Shown here: piece after piece, positions 1 to 8,171 of the stretch
Layout: the number at the start of each line of letters is the position of its first letter
Position numbering within the stretch: position 1 is the first letter of the stretch
Origin: Methanogenium sp. S4BF
GTDB taxonomy: Archaea > Halobacteriota > Methanomicrobia > Methanomicrobiales > Methanomicrobiaceae
Assembly: GCF_029633965.1 (NCBI RefSeq)
Contig: NZ_CP091277.1
Location: 62,001-126,000 of the forward strand
Length of the DNA stretch: 64,000 nt
Direction: 5' to 3'
Position numbers and translations under genes: made by a program
The notes under the pieces: model-generated
Told to the model about the DNA's origin: nothing
The model's input: only the letters and a program-made list of their open reading frames with translations
Database searches by the model: none

Positions 1-56
1 CCCACATGCTCCGGCAGAAGGCCGGGTGCATTTTGTGCTCCTGAATGAGGTGAGTT

Positions 57-425
57 ATGTCAAAAGTATACGCAACATTTGAAGTTCCAGACGAGATCCA
101 GAACAAAGCTCTCGAAGTTCTTGAGGTCTCCCGGGACACAGGCAAAATTAAGAAAGGATCGAACGAAGCAACAAAGGCTGTCGAACGCGGAAACGCTGAG
201 CTCGTGCTTATCGGCGGCGACGTTGAGCCGGAAGAGATTGTGATGCACCTTCCGGCACTCTGCGACGAAAAGCAGATTCCGTACCTGATCATCAATAAGC
301 AGAATGATGTTGGCGCCGCAAGCGGACTGGACGTTGGTTCAGCAGCAGCAGCAATCGTCAAAGCCGGAAAGGCAAAAGATCTCCTTGACGAAGTTGTCGG
401 GCAGATCAAAGAACTGAGAGGGTGA
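57..425 (+). CDS. rpl7ae: 50S ribosomal protein L7Ae
   Basis: Encodes a 122-residue L7Ae protein, the K-turn RNA binding protein of the large ribosomal subunit that in archaea also serves in C/D and H/ACA guide RNPs and RNase P. The family core is visible: the GSNEATKAVERG stretch that contacts the kink-turn, the LVLIGGDVEPEEI segment, and the LPALCDEKQIPY region. The ATG follows a strong ribosome binding site, GAGGTGA, four nucleotides upstream. It is the first gene of a tight rpl7ae-rps28e-rpl24e-ndk operon. Its promoter is probably left of the window, since only 56 bases precede it. Confidence 0.97.
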   Translation: MSKVYATFEVPDEIQNKALEVLEVSRDTGKIKKGSNEATKAVERGNAELVLIGGDVEPEEIVMHLPALCDEKQIPYLIINKQNDVGAASGLDVGSAAAAIVKAGKAKDLLDEVVGQIKELRG

Positions 426-433
426 ACTGACCT

Positions 434-640
434 ATGGCAGACGCAACGCCGGCAGAAGTCCTCGAGGTCATCGGCAGTACCGGCATGCATGGGGAAGCCA
501 TGCAGGTGAAGTGCCGTATCCTTGAAGGAAACAACAAAGGCCGTATTATCACCCGTAACACGGTTGGTCCTATCCGTGAGGGCGACGTCCTGATGCTCAT
601 CGAAACTGAGCGTGAGGCAAAGAAACTTTCAAGAAGGTGA
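434..640 (+). CDS. rps28e: 30S ribosomal protein S28e
   Basis: Encodes a 68-residue S28e, a small OB-fold protein of the archaeal/eukaryotic small ribosomal subunit near the mRNA exit. The signature end, with [19 protein letters not shown] then a basic KKLSRR tail, is typical of the family and the length is normal. The start lies eight nucleotides after the rpl7ae stop, with GGTGA about nine nucleotides upstream. Second gene of the ribosomal operon. Confidence 0.97.
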   Translation: MADATPAEVLEVIGSTGMHGEAMQVKCRILEGNNKGRIITRNTVGPIREGDVLMLIETEREAKKLSRR

Positions 641-645
641 AGTGA

Positions 646-837
646 ATGGTTGAGCATCATATCTGTACGTTCTGCGGTGAGCCGCTGGAACCCGGTACCG
701 GAAAGATGTATGTCCGTAAAGACGGATCCATCTATTACTTCTGCAGCCCAAAATGCCAGAGCAACTACGACCTCAAGCGTGTCCCCCGTCGTGTTGTCTG
801 GACCAAGGCAGGCCGCAAGGCACTTGGTAAGGAGTGA
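646..837 (+). CDS. rpl24e: 50S ribosomal protein L24e
   Basis: Encodes a 63-residue L24e with a zinc-binding C4 motif visible as [13 protein letters not shown] followed by FCSPKCQ, and the basic [14 protein letters not shown] tail. It is a structural protein of the large subunit. It begins five nucleotides after the rps28e stop, and the rps28e end (AGGTGA) supplies its ribosome binding site, which implies translational coupling. Normal archaeal length; third gene of the operon. Confidence 0.97.
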   Translation: MVEHHICTFCGEPLEPGTGKMYVRKDGSIYYFCSPKCQSNYDLKRVPRRVVWTKAGRKALGKE

Positions 838-844
838 TCCCTTT

Positions 845-1294
845 ATGGATCGCACTTTTTTAATGATCAAGCCCGATGGTGTCCAGCGCGGCCTTGTCGG
901 TGAAATCATTGCCCGGTTTGAGAAGAAAGGCCTGAAGATGGTCGCCGGAAAGTTTGAGACTCTTCCGGAAGACCGTGTGATGGAGCACTATGCTGAGCAC
1001 ACTGAAAAGCCATTCTTCGCAGGTCTGAAGGCCTATATCACCAGCGGACCCTGTTTCCTGATGGTATGGGAAGGCAAAAATATCGTTGCCATCACCCGGC
1101 AGATGATCGGGGCAACAAACCCTGCAGAAGCAGCACCCGGCACCATTCGTGGTGACTGTGCAATGGAAATAGGAATGAACGTTATCCATGGCTCTGACTC
1201 AGATGAGACAGCAGCACGCGAGATTGCGATTCATTTCGCTCCGGAAGAGATTTCCTCATACACCCGGATTGACGAAGCATTCCTGTACGAATAA
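845..1294 (+). CDS. ndk: Nucleoside diphosphate kinase
   Basis: Encodes a 149-residue NDP kinase that moves the terminal phosphate of ATP to NDPs and dNDPs through a phosphohistidine. The catalytic histidine is H115 in NVIHGSDS; the N-terminal KPDGVQRG and the RGD segment near residue 102 are also family marks. The ATG at 845 follows GGAGTGATC and matches the family start; an open frame further upstream overlaps rpl24e and is not used. Fourth gene of the operon. In several euryarchaea infB follows ndk; here the operon ends at a T-run instead. Confidence 0.97.
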   Translation: MDRTFLMIKPDGVQRGLVGEIIARFEKKGLKMVAGKFETLPEDRVMEHYAEHTEKPFFAGLKAYITSGPCFLMVWEGKNIVAITRQMIGATNPAEAAPGTIRGDCAMEIGMNVIHGSDSDETAAREIAIHFAPEEISSYTRIDEAFLYE

Positions 1295-1307
1295 GCGGTA
1301 CAGGTAA

Positions 1308-1322
1308 TTTTCTTTTTTTTTT
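1308..1322 (+). terminator. Poly-T terminator after ndk
   Basis: A T-rich tract with ten consecutive T begins about 14 nucleotides after the ndk stop, as expected for archaeal intrinsic termination. A second shorter T7 run lies near 1390. The rest of 1323-1511 holds no gene I can support. Confidence 0.7.
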
Positions 1323-1511
1323 GGCGCCGTGCCGACACCGATAGTGTATCCATCCGCAATCCCTGTGGGCATAGATATGCCGTCTGTTAGTTTTTTTCTC
1401 CCGCATTAAGAGACAGCGGCGGAGATATTTGTTGAATGCCGGCATGAATAAAAAGGTAAATGAAGGCATAGAAGAGATTTATTGCTGATAACCGGAGGGT
1501 GTTGTACAATC

Positions 1512-1712
1512 ATGTCTGAATTGGTACTGAGGGGGGGGATGATTCTTGTCGGCGGGTCCATTGTTCTTGCAGGGACGGTGATCGCAGCGGAGATAATGGG
1601 GTATTCTGTACCGTTTGGGGGTCCGCTGCTTCTCATCTGTGCTGCGCTTATCATTGCCGGGGTGTTTATTGTGAACAGGAGCGCTGTTGCAACGGCATCC
1701 GGGGACTCCTGA
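1512..1712 (+). CDS. Small two-helix membrane protein, function unknown
   Basis: Encodes a 66-residue hydrophobic protein starting MSELVLRGG. Two membrane segments are visible, roughly residues 8-28 and 36-55, separated by a short glycine/proline turn, with a short polar C-terminus. The ATG at 1512 is chosen because GGAGGGTG lies ten nucleotides upstream; an in-frame TTG at 1482 has no such site. Its stop overlaps the start of the nitrilase-family gene (TGATG), so the two are translationally coupled. I do not recognise a family. Confidence 0.7.
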   Translation: MSELVLRGGMILVGGSIVLAGTVIAAEIMGYSVPFGGPLLLICAALIIAGVFIVNRSAVATASGDS

Positions 1713-2509
1713 TGGGGGAGGGATGCGTTCGCATCTGCTGTGTGCAGGCGAAGAGCGCTCCTGACGATCCTGAACAGAATTTTGCGCGTGCGCTGGAATT
1801 TGCGCGGGAGGCGGGACAGCGGGGTGCCTCTCTTGTCGTATTTCCCGAGCAGTATCCAACGGGGTGGGATCCCCATGGAACGGAGTTCACGGATGACGGG
1901 TCCGGTGCCATCTGCCGGGGGTGGGCGGCAGTGGCGGCGGAGGCAGGCACTCATGTGCTGGGTTCATACCGGAAAGAGACGGATACCCTGCCGCAGAATG
2001 TTGCCGCAGTCTTTGCCCCGGACGGCACTCGTATTGCAGAGTATGCCAAGATTCACCTCTTTTCGCCGGGCGGGGAGGATGAGTCGTTTCTGCCGGGGGA
2101 CGAGCTTGCCACATTCACGCTCGGCGGGGTCATGTTTGGCATTGCTATCTGCTATGACCTGCGGTTTGCCGATCTCTTCTCTGCCTATGCACGGGCGGGA
2201 TGTGATGCAGTGGTCGTGCCTGCGGCGTGGCCCTGCGCCCGCCTGAAGCACTGGGACCTCTTTTTGCATGCCCGTGCCCTTGAAAACCAGATGTATGTGG
2301 CGGGCGTGAACCCGGCAGGCGGGCTCACCGGAGAAGGCACCTGCGGGGGGACTGGCGTTGTCGACCCGCAGGGGGAGGCCGCTGTCCGGGCAGATGATGC
2401 GGGGACTGCGCTTCTCTGTGCGGATATCAGCCCGGCCGCTGTCCGGGCGGCGCGTGCTGCATTTCCGGTGCGTGCAGACCGCCGGGATGATCTCTATTCC
2501 TGTCTCTGA
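1712..2509 (+). CDS. Carbon-nitrogen hydrolase (nitrilase superfamily, Nit2-like)
   Basis: Encodes a 265-residue amidohydrolase of the nitrilase superfamily. The catalytic Glu-Lys-Cys triad is visible: E46 in VVFPEQYPTG, K113 in YAKIHLF, and C147 in GIAICYDLRF. The size and single-domain layout fit the Nit2/omega-amidase and predicted amidase branch, which acts on small carboxamides in the cytoplasm. The substrate cannot be told from sequence. The start overlaps the stop of the preceding small membrane protein, and threonine synthase follows 53 nucleotides later in the same direction. Confidence 0.9.
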   Translation: MGEGCVRICCVQAKSAPDDPEQNFARALEFAREAGQRGASLVVFPEQYPTGWDPHGTEFTDDGSGAICRGWAAVAAEAGTHVLGSYRKETDTLPQNVAAVFAPDGTRIAEYAKIHLFSPGGEDESFLPGDELATFTLGGVMFGIAICYDLRFADLFSAYARAGCDAVVVPAAWPCARLKHWDLFLHARALENQMYVAGVNPAGGLTGEGTCGGTGVVDPQGEAAVRADDAGTALLCADISPAAVRAARAAFPVRADRRDDLYSCL

Positions 2510-2562
2510 GGGGGTTGATAAGGGGAGTATCTATACCTATCGCGGGCACCAATCTATACAGC

Positions 2563-3765
2563 ATGTATCGTCTTGTCTGCATAGGCTGTGGTACTGAATA
2601 TTCAGCGGATGAAATCATCTACCGCTGCAGTGCATGCGGTCATCTGCTTGCGGTGAAATACGACCTTGATGAACTGAATATCTCGCGTGCCGAGTGGGAC
2701 CGCCGTCCCCTGAAACTCTGGCGCTACCGGGAACTCTTACCCGTGACGGGAGAGCCTGTCTCCCTGCAGGAAGGAGGCACGCCGCTCTACCACATGAAGA
2801 GAATCGGTGAGGAGCTCGGCCTGAAAAACCTGTATGCAAAGCATGAAGGAATGAACCCGTCCGGTTCGTTCAAGGACCGCGGGATGACCGTCGGTGTCTC
2901 GATGGCGCTCCAGCTCGGGATGAAGACTGTTGCCTGTGCGTCAACCGGCAACACCTCGGCGTCTCTGGCGGTGTATGCGGCAAAGGCAGGCATTCCTTCC
3001 GTTGTGCTTCTCCCTGCCGGGAAAGTGGCGCTTGGAAAGGTGGCGCAGGCACTGATGCATGGTGCAAAGGTCATTGCCATCCGCGGCAACTTCGACCGCG
3101 CACTCGAGATGGTGCACGATCTCTGCATCTCTGAAGGGCTTTATCTCTTAAACTCAGTCAATCCCTACCGGCTGGAAGGGCAGAAGACGATAGGGTTTGA
3201 AGTCATTGACCAGCTGGGGGAAGTCCCGGACCGCATCGTTCTCCCGGTCGGCAATGCCGGGAATATCTCTGCTGTCCACAAAGGCCTCGGTGAACTCATC
3301 GAACTCGGGTTCATCGACCGGATGCCGATGATGACCGGCATTCAGGCAGCCGGGTCACAGCCGGTTGTCGAGGCGATCGCCGGAAATCTGCCGGAAGTCA
3401 TACCATTCAAAGAGCCGGAGACGGTGGCGACCGCCATTCGTATCGGTGCACCGGTCAATGCGGAGAAGGCGCTGCGTGCCATCCGCGAGACCGGCGGGAC
3501 GGCTGAGTCTGTCACCGATGAGGAGATCCTTGCAATGCAGCGCGACCTCGCACGCAAGGAAGGTATCGGTGTGGAACCTGCGTCTGCAGCGTCGGTTGCC
3601 GGTATCAAAAAGCTGGTGGAAGCAGGCCGCATCGACCCTGACGAACGGATTGTGTGTGTGGTGACCGGGCACCTCCTGAAAGACCCGGAGACGGTGATCC
3701 GCCAATGCGAACCGCCCATAGAGATAGACGCAGATATTCAGTCGCTCTTGTCTGTCTTGCGCTGA
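2563..3765 (+). CDS. thrC: Threonine synthase
   Basis: Encodes a 400-residue PLP enzyme converting O-phosphohomoserine to threonine. The N-terminus carries a rubredoxin-like C4 knuckle (C6, C9, C22, C25), common in archaeal ThrC, followed by the fold II PLP domain with lysine K104 in NPSGSFKDRG and a phosphate-binding NAGNIS loop. An in-frame TTG at 2515 exists, but the ATG at 2563 fits the family start. A TATA-like TATCTATACC at 2528-2537 lies about 30 nt before this ATG and no ribosome binding site is seen, so the mRNA may be nearly leaderless. A threonine aldolase and threonyl-tRNA synthetase lie elsewhere in the window. Confidence 0.95.
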   Translation: MYRLVCIGCGTEYSADEIIYRCSACGHLLAVKYDLDELNISRAEWDRRPLKLWRYRELLPVTGEPVSLQEGGTPLYHMKRIGEELGLKNLYAKHEGMNPSGSFKDRGMTVGVSMALQLGMKTVACASTGNTSASLAVYAAKAGIPSVVLLPAGKVALGKVAQALMHGAKVIAIRGNFDRALEMVHDLCISEGLYLLNSVNPYRLEGQKTIGFEVIDQLGEVPDRIVLPVGNAGNISAVHKGLGELIELGFIDRMPMMTGIQAAGSQPVVEAIAGNLPEVIPFKEPETVATAIRIGAPVNAEKALRAIRETGGTAESVTDEEILAMQRDLARKEGIGVEPASAASVAGIKKLVEAGRIDPDERIVCVVTGHLLKDPETVIRQCEPPIEIDADIQSLLSVLR

Positions 3766-4316
3766 TTCTCTGTGCAGGCACGGCGTCTGCTCTCTCGGCC
3801 GTCTATACGGTCGCAGAGAATGGCACTGCCTATACCGCAGAGATTGAGGTGCTCCAGGCAGAGAAGTATGCCTTCACCGAGCCGGGGCTGTTGGGCGAAC
3901 CGGTGCCGATTACGGTATCGGATATCTCGCTTTTCAATGCAACCGGTCCGGTGAACTATACAGAGGATTTCTCCGGCACCATACGGTTTCCCGAAGGCAA
4001 TTATACGATTCACTTTGTCGCACCCCTGAAATCAAATGAACTCACAGTGCTTCTTGCCGATGCCTCCACGATTACGGTATCGCTGCCAGAGAAATACCGG
4101 GTGGAAAACCCGCTTCTGGGCTCCGTGAGTTCAGGCGGTGTTGTCAATGCGACCGGCAACGGCACGACGATTCTCTGGGAGAATGCCCGGAGTGCACAGG
4201 TGCGCTATTATGACGCCTTCCAGGAACAGGCGCTTCTCATCTTCGGGACATTCTGGATCGGCCTTGTGGTCATATTCCTGGTCCCGTACCTGATTGTCCG
4301 CCGCAAAAAAGAGTGA
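3705..4316 (+). CDS. Exported, C-terminally membrane-anchored protein of unknown function
   Basis: Encodes about 203 residues from the ATG at 3705. A basic start (RTAHRDRRR) leads into a signal peptide ending around TASA, then an extracellular beta-rich region with several N-x-S/T sites, and a C-terminal membrane helix (FWIGLVVIFLVPYLIV) stopped by RRKKE. The topology is thus type I, mostly outside the cell. The gene overlaps the last 61 nucleotides of thrC in another frame; a shorter start inside the signal region would not remove all overlap. Family not recognised with certainty. Confidence 0.75.
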   Translation: MRTAHRDRRRYSVALVCLALILCAGTASALSAVYTVAENGTAYTAEIEVLQAEKYAFTEPGLLGEPVPITVSDISLFNATGPVNYTEDFSGTIRFPEGNYTIHFVAPLKSNELTVLLADASTITVSLPEKYRVENPLLGSVSSGGVVNATGNGTTILWENARSAQVRYYDAFQEQALLIFGTFWIGLVVIFLVPYLIVRRKKE

Positions 4317-4343
4317 TCCAACGGATGCGTGGCGGCACCCTCT

Positions 4344-4374
4344 TATATCTGGCAGGTAATATCTGCCAGATATA
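4344..4374. promoter_or_regulatory. Perfect 12-bp inverted repeat before the surface protein gene
   Basis: TATATCTGGCAG at 4344-4355 is exactly repeated inverted at 4363-4374, with a 7-nt spacer. The left arm includes a TATA-like TTATAT sequence and the right arm ends two bases before the GAGGTGA ribosome binding site of the gene at 4388. It could be an operator over the promoter, a hairpin controlling translation, or the terminator of the upstream gene; there is no T-run after it, which weakens the last option. Confidence 0.6.
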
Positions 4375-4387
4375 TGAGGTGAAATGA

Positions 4388-5800
4388 TTGCGAATACAAC
4401 TGATTCTTTTTGCGTGTTTTATCGGCCTTGTCGGTGTCTGTGCGATGCCGGCTGGTGCATCGGTGGCTGATGTCACCCAGGGGTCGACTGTTTTTGTCGG
4501 TGAAGAGGGCCTTGTCCTGCAGCCGGGCGTTTTGGCAGCCAATGATACCCAGGTGGCATGGTATCCGTCCGGGACGGATGTTTCCGTTACGAGTGTGCCG
4601 GAGATTACCGTGACTGTGACTCCTTCACCGTTTGATGTGACACCCGTGCAGTTTGGCAGCCGCACCGGTGCGTGGTACTCATATCCGAACGGGGTGGCAC
4701 AGGCAACGCCTCATGTGGCGTTTCTGGTGGACCAGCCGGAAGCAAGGGTAAAGCTCTGGGTCTACACCTCCGGCGGGGGCGAGGACGGCACCGGGTATAA
4801 GACCATCCGGGGCGTGAAACTCGGGTTCAGGATGGAGACGAACCTGTATCCAATCTTCAACCGTCCGGGTGTCAGTGCCGTTGATCCCGGCATTGATATC
4901 TATGTGGAGGCTCCGGGGGGGTTCACGTATTCGGCGCTCTATGACGATGCAGCCGTCCCCCGTGCAGTATCTATCACCGAACAGCATCCGCAGACTGCCT
5001 ATGCCTATGTGCCGGTGCAGCCCGGTGCTACCTGCGTCTGGGACACCGGCAATTCTGCGTATGATGCCGGAGAGTATACCTACTATGCCTATGCCGATGT
5101 GAACGGGCTGAAAAATGTGGTGGGAAGGATAGAGGGCGATACCTTTACCCTGCTTGCGACGGCAACGGATTCTGTCGGGACAGCGCCCACTCCGGAAATT
5201 CCGACTCTGATCACCGGCACCGGGACAGTCACGCTTGATACCACCACCGGTGGCATTGTGCAGACAGATACCATCCTGTATGATGGGGAGAAGATGGCAT
5301 ATGTCTCGATAGCGGAAGGGACACGGGCCTTAAACGACAAGGCGCAGGCGCTCATGTCCCTTTCCATGATCATGGTGGGCGACCCGCAGAATGTCGGCCC
5401 GCTCCCTGAGGGGCAGAATCCGCTATCCACCTACCGCATCAGCCCGGAGGGGTCATCGCTCTTTCCGTCTGCTGACCTGGGCATTCTCATCGGTGATAAC
5501 TCCCTCTCCCACAATCTATGGTGGTGGAGTGAATCCGCAGGCAGATGGTATGCGGTTTCCGCAGAGACAGACAGTAATGACGGCTACCTGAAGGCAGCGA
5601 TCACAAAGACCGGGTATTATATGATGACCTATCCGTCAGGAATGCCCTCAACAGCCACTCCAACCGCTGAACCGACCATCCTGCCGGAGCCGACGGCAAC
5701 AGCAGAACCGACGGCATCGCCCACGCCCACACAGACACCTTCCGGGTTCCTGGGGATTCTGGCAGGACTGGGAGCATGCGCTCTTCTGAAGAAGAGATAA
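4388..5800 (+). CDS. DUF3821-type secreted surface protein with PGF-CTERM-like tail
   Basis: Encodes a 470-residue exported protein. A signal peptide (residues about 1-24, ending PAGA) precedes a beta-rich body with the DVTQGSTVFVGEEGL opening typical of Methanomicrobiales DUF3821 proteins. The C-terminus has a Pro/Thr/Glu repeat linker, then SGFLGILAGLGACALL and KKR, which looks like an archaeosortase-processed PGF-CTERM sorting signal with SGF in place of PGF. The start codon is TTG at 4388, with GAGGTGA five nucleotides upstream. Likely a cell-surface or S-layer-associated protein; ligand unknown. A striking inverted repeat lies just before it. Confidence 0.85.
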   Translation: MRIQLILFACFIGLVGVCAMPAGASVADVTQGSTVFVGEEGLVLQPGVLAANDTQVAWYPSGTDVSVTSVPEITVTVTPSPFDVTPVQFGSRTGAWYSYPNGVAQATPHVAFLVDQPEARVKLWVYTSGGGEDGTGYKTIRGVKLGFRMETNLYPIFNRPGVSAVDPGIDIYVEAPGGFTYSALYDDAAVPRAVSITEQHPQTAYAYVPVQPGATCVWDTGNSAYDAGEYTYYAYADVNGLKNVVGRIEGDTFTLLATATDSVGTAPTPEIPTLITGTGTVTLDTTTGGIVQTDTILYDGEKMAYVSIAEGTRALNDKAQALMSLSMIMVGDPQNVGPLPEGQNPLSTYRISPEGSSLFPSADLGILIGDNSLSHNLWWWSESAGRWYAVSAETDSNDGYLKAAITKTGYYMMTYPSGMPSTATPTAEPTILPEPTATAEPTASPTPTQTPSGFLGILAGLGACALLKKR

Positions 5801-5810
5801 TCCAATCCTC

Positions 5811-5831
5811 CTTTTTCCGGGATTAAAAAAA
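5811..5831. terminator. Convergent terminator region
   Basis: CTTTTTCC on the plus strand follows the DUF3821 gene, and seven A at 5825-5831 read as a T7 run on the minus strand just after porB. The two T-runs flank a shared CCGGGAT core and probably stop transcription from both sides. Confidence 0.6.
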
Positions 5832-5856
5832 GTGGCGAATGTCCACCGAAGGTGGG

Positions 5857-6750
5857 TTATTCATTCAGTTCGATATCGATGTTGTATTTTTCGGCGTTTG
5901 CATCAGCGATTGCCTGAATCTTTGCAATCTCTTCGGGAACCGGCTGTGGCTTAAAGAGGTGGCGGAACCGCTTCTGTGCCTTCAGATAGTCGTCAACCGG
6001 GACACGGCGCACTTTCTTTGCCTTTTTCAGCTCGCCGTTTTCCATCTCGTAGTTGACCCAGAGGCCACACTCGATGGCCTGTTTGCCGATTTCAATGGTC
6101 TTAGCACCATCAAAACCCCATCCTGTGCTGCACGGTGCATGGACCTGGATGTAGCATGCACCGGGCGTGTTGACTGCTTTTTCGACTTTCTTCATGACGT
6201 CCATCGGGTATGCAACCGATGCTGTTGCGACATAGGATGCGCCGTGGGCGTTGAGAATCTGGGGGAGATCTTTCTTGGGCCGGGAGTTACCCATTGACAT
6301 CCTGCCTGCAGGCGATGTCGTGGTGCTTGCGTCATACGGGGTGGCACCGGATCGCTGGATACCAGTGTTCATGTAGGCCTCGTTGTCGTAGCAGATGTAG
6401 GTGATGTCGTGCCCACGCTCGAAGGCACCGGAGATGCAGAGCATACCGATGTCAAAGGTGGCGCCGTCACCACAGATGCAGACGACCTTCTCTGTCCGGT
6501 TGTTGTGCTTCAGGGAAGCCTCGACGCCGGATGCGACTGCTGCTGCGTTCTCGAAGAGCGAGTGGATCCACGGAACCTTCCATGCGGTCTCGGGATACGG
6601 CGTGGAGAACACCTCCATGCACCCGGTGGATGCGACAATGATGGTGTCTTCCCCGGCGCCTTTCAGGATGAGCCGTGCAAGCATCGCAGGGCCGCATCCT
6701 CCACAGGCTCGGTGGCCGCAGTCAAAGAGTTCCAGTGACTTGTCGACCAT
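5857..6750 (-). CDS. porB: Pyruvate:ferredoxin oxidoreductase, beta subunit
   Basis: Encodes the 297-residue thiamine diphosphate subunit of pyruvate synthase. The N-terminal CGHRACGGCG supplies cysteines for the proximal [4Fe-4S] cluster. The TPP/Mg site is visible as CGDGATFDIG followed by YDNEAYMNTG. In methanogens the enzyme mainly runs in the carboxylating direction, making pyruvate from acetyl-CoA, CO2 and reduced ferredoxin. It is the last gene of porC-porD-porA-porB, and its start abuts the porA stop. Confidence 0.97.
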   Translation of the reverse strand: MVDKSLELFDCGHRACGGCGPAMLARLILKGAGEDTIIVASTGCMEVFSTPYPETAWKVPWIHSLFENAAAVASGVEASLKHNNRTEKVVCICGDGATFDIGMLCISGAFERGHDITYICYDNEAYMNTGIQRSGATPYDASTTTSPAGRMSMGNSRPKKDLPQILNAHGASYVATASVAYPMDVMKKVEKAVNTPGACYIQVHAPCSTGWGFDGAKTIEIGKQAIECGLWVNYEMENGELKKAKKVRRVPVDDYLKAQKRFRHLFKPQPVPEEIAKIQAIADANAEKYNIDIELNE

Positions 6751-7911
6751 TTAGAGCACCTCCGTTCTCAGACCATAGAACATATTTCCTTCCCCTTTCT
6801 CTGCAAGGGCAGCAATGGCACGGATGTCCTTTTTGCGGATATCCCTGCCTCCGAGACCGGTGACATAGCTGTATACGTCAATGCCGGTGCCGGTCAGTGC
6901 GTCCTTCACTTCAGGGCCCACAGCTCCTTTCATGGCAGAGCCGAGGGAAATGTTCTTCTCAAGGACTGCAACTTTCGAGACTCCTGCGAGCGCCTGTGCA
7001 AGCTCTTTTGCCGGGAACGGGCGGTAGGTCCGAATCTTGACAAGGCCTGCCTTGATGCCGTCTGCACGCATCTCGTCGATGGCGTCTTTTACCGTGCCGC
7101 AGATGGAGCCGAGCGCAACGAATGCGACATCAGCGTCGTCCATGCGGTAACTCTCGGTGTGGGTGGAGTAGTCGCGGCCGAACATCTCGCCGAATTCTTT
7201 ACCGGCTTTGCTGATGGCGTCACCGGCACGCTGCAGGGCTGCATCCGTCTCATACCTGAACTCCATGTAGTAGTCAGGGGTGGCGTACATGCCCATAGAG
7301 AGCGGTGCTTTTGCATCGAGTTTGTTGTAGGGCACATAGGGCGGGAGGAATGCGTCTATTTCCTCCTGTGTCGGGATGTCCACCGGTTCGTAGGTGTGCG
7401 AGAGGATGAACCCGTCAAAGCAGACAAATCCGGGGAGCAGGACATCATGCTGTTCTGCTGCCTTGTATGCAATGAAGTGCTGGTCCGTCATCTCCTGCAC
7501 ATCTTCTCCGTAGAGGTGGAACCATCCGGCATCTCTGAGGGAGATGGAGTCCTGCTGGTCGTTCCAGATGGAGAGCGGTGCGCCGAGTGCACGGTTTGCA
7601 ATCGACATGATGATCGGCTGGCGCATGCCTGCCACATTGAAGACCACTTCTGCCATGAGCATGAGGCCCTGCGATGAGGTGGCCGAGTAGACTCGGGAGC
7701 CTGCGGCGGATGATCCGAGGCAGACGGAGAGTGCGGAGAGTTCTGATTCCACACAGATATATTCTGCGTCAAGGTCCCCGTCTGCGACAAAATCTGCCAG
7801 ACGTTCAACGATATGGGTCTGGGGGGTGATTGGGTAAGCTGAGACGACCTCCGGCCGGCAGAGCTTGGCTGCCTCTGCAACGGCGTGAGACCCTTCCATT
7901 ATCTGTAACAT
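6751..7911 (-). CDS. porA: Pyruvate:ferredoxin oxidoreductase, alpha subunit
   Basis: Encodes a 386-residue alpha subunit with the substrate-side SAYPITPQTHIVERL motif near residue 25, which helps form the TPP active site, and a C-terminal domain II typical of the family (LEKNISLGSAMKGAVG near residue 320). Full family length. It forms the heterotetramer with PorB, PorC and PorD. It starts one nucleotide after the porD stop, so the operon is translationally tight. Confidence 0.97.
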   Translation of the reverse strand: MLQIMEGSHAVAEAAKLCRPEVVSAYPITPQTHIVERLADFVADGDLDAEYICVESELSALSVCLGSSAAGSRVYSATSSQGLMLMAEVVFNVAGMRQPIIMSIANRALGAPLSIWNDQQDSISLRDAGWFHLYGEDVQEMTDQHFIAYKAAEQHDVLLPGFVCFDGFILSHTYEPVDIPTQEEIDAFLPPYVPYNKLDAKAPLSMGMYATPDYYMEFRYETDAALQRAGDAISKAGKEFGEMFGRDYSTHTESYRMDDADVAFVALGSICGTVKDAIDEMRADGIKAGLVKIRTYRPFPAKELAQALAGVSKVAVLEKNISLGSAMKGAVGPEVKDALTGTGIDVYSYVTGLGGRDIRKKDIRAIAALAEKGEGNMFYGLRTEVL

Positions 7912-7912
7912 C

Positions 7913-8170
7913 TTATTTTTCCTCCTGAATCATGCTAATCGCATCTGCAGGGCATTCCTTGGCGCATACGCCGCAGCCCTTGCAGAAGTCAAGGTCAAAG
8001 AGGATCTGGCCATCATTATCACTGACTGCCGTTTCCGGGCAGAGCAGTATGCAGGTGCCGCAGAGGATGCATTTCTCCATATCCACGACCGGCATGTAAA
8101 CCCGCCATGATCCGGTTTTGTTATCCTGTGCCCTGCCGGGTGCAGCAGCGCATCCGATACGAAGTGCCAT
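7913..8170 (-). CDS. porD: Pyruvate:ferredoxin oxidoreductase, delta (ferredoxin) subunit
   Basis: Encodes an 85-residue 2[4Fe-4S] ferredoxin-like subunit that carries electrons out of the complex. Two cluster motifs are complete: CILCGTCILLCPE and CKGCGVCAKECPA. The about 30 residues before them (to VYMPVVDMEKC) match the PorD lead-in that binds the other subunits. It starts one nucleotide after the porC stop. Confidence 0.96.
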   Translation of the reverse strand: MALRIGCAAAPGRAQDNKTGSWRVYMPVVDMEKCILCGTCILLCPETAVSDNDGQILFDLDFCKGCGVCAKECPADAISMIQEEK

Positions 8171-8171
8171 A

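Noticed and set aside
650-844. Open frame running across rpl24e into ndk
   Set aside because: The upstream part is a shifted reading of rpl24e; ndk starts properly at 845 with its own ribosome binding site.
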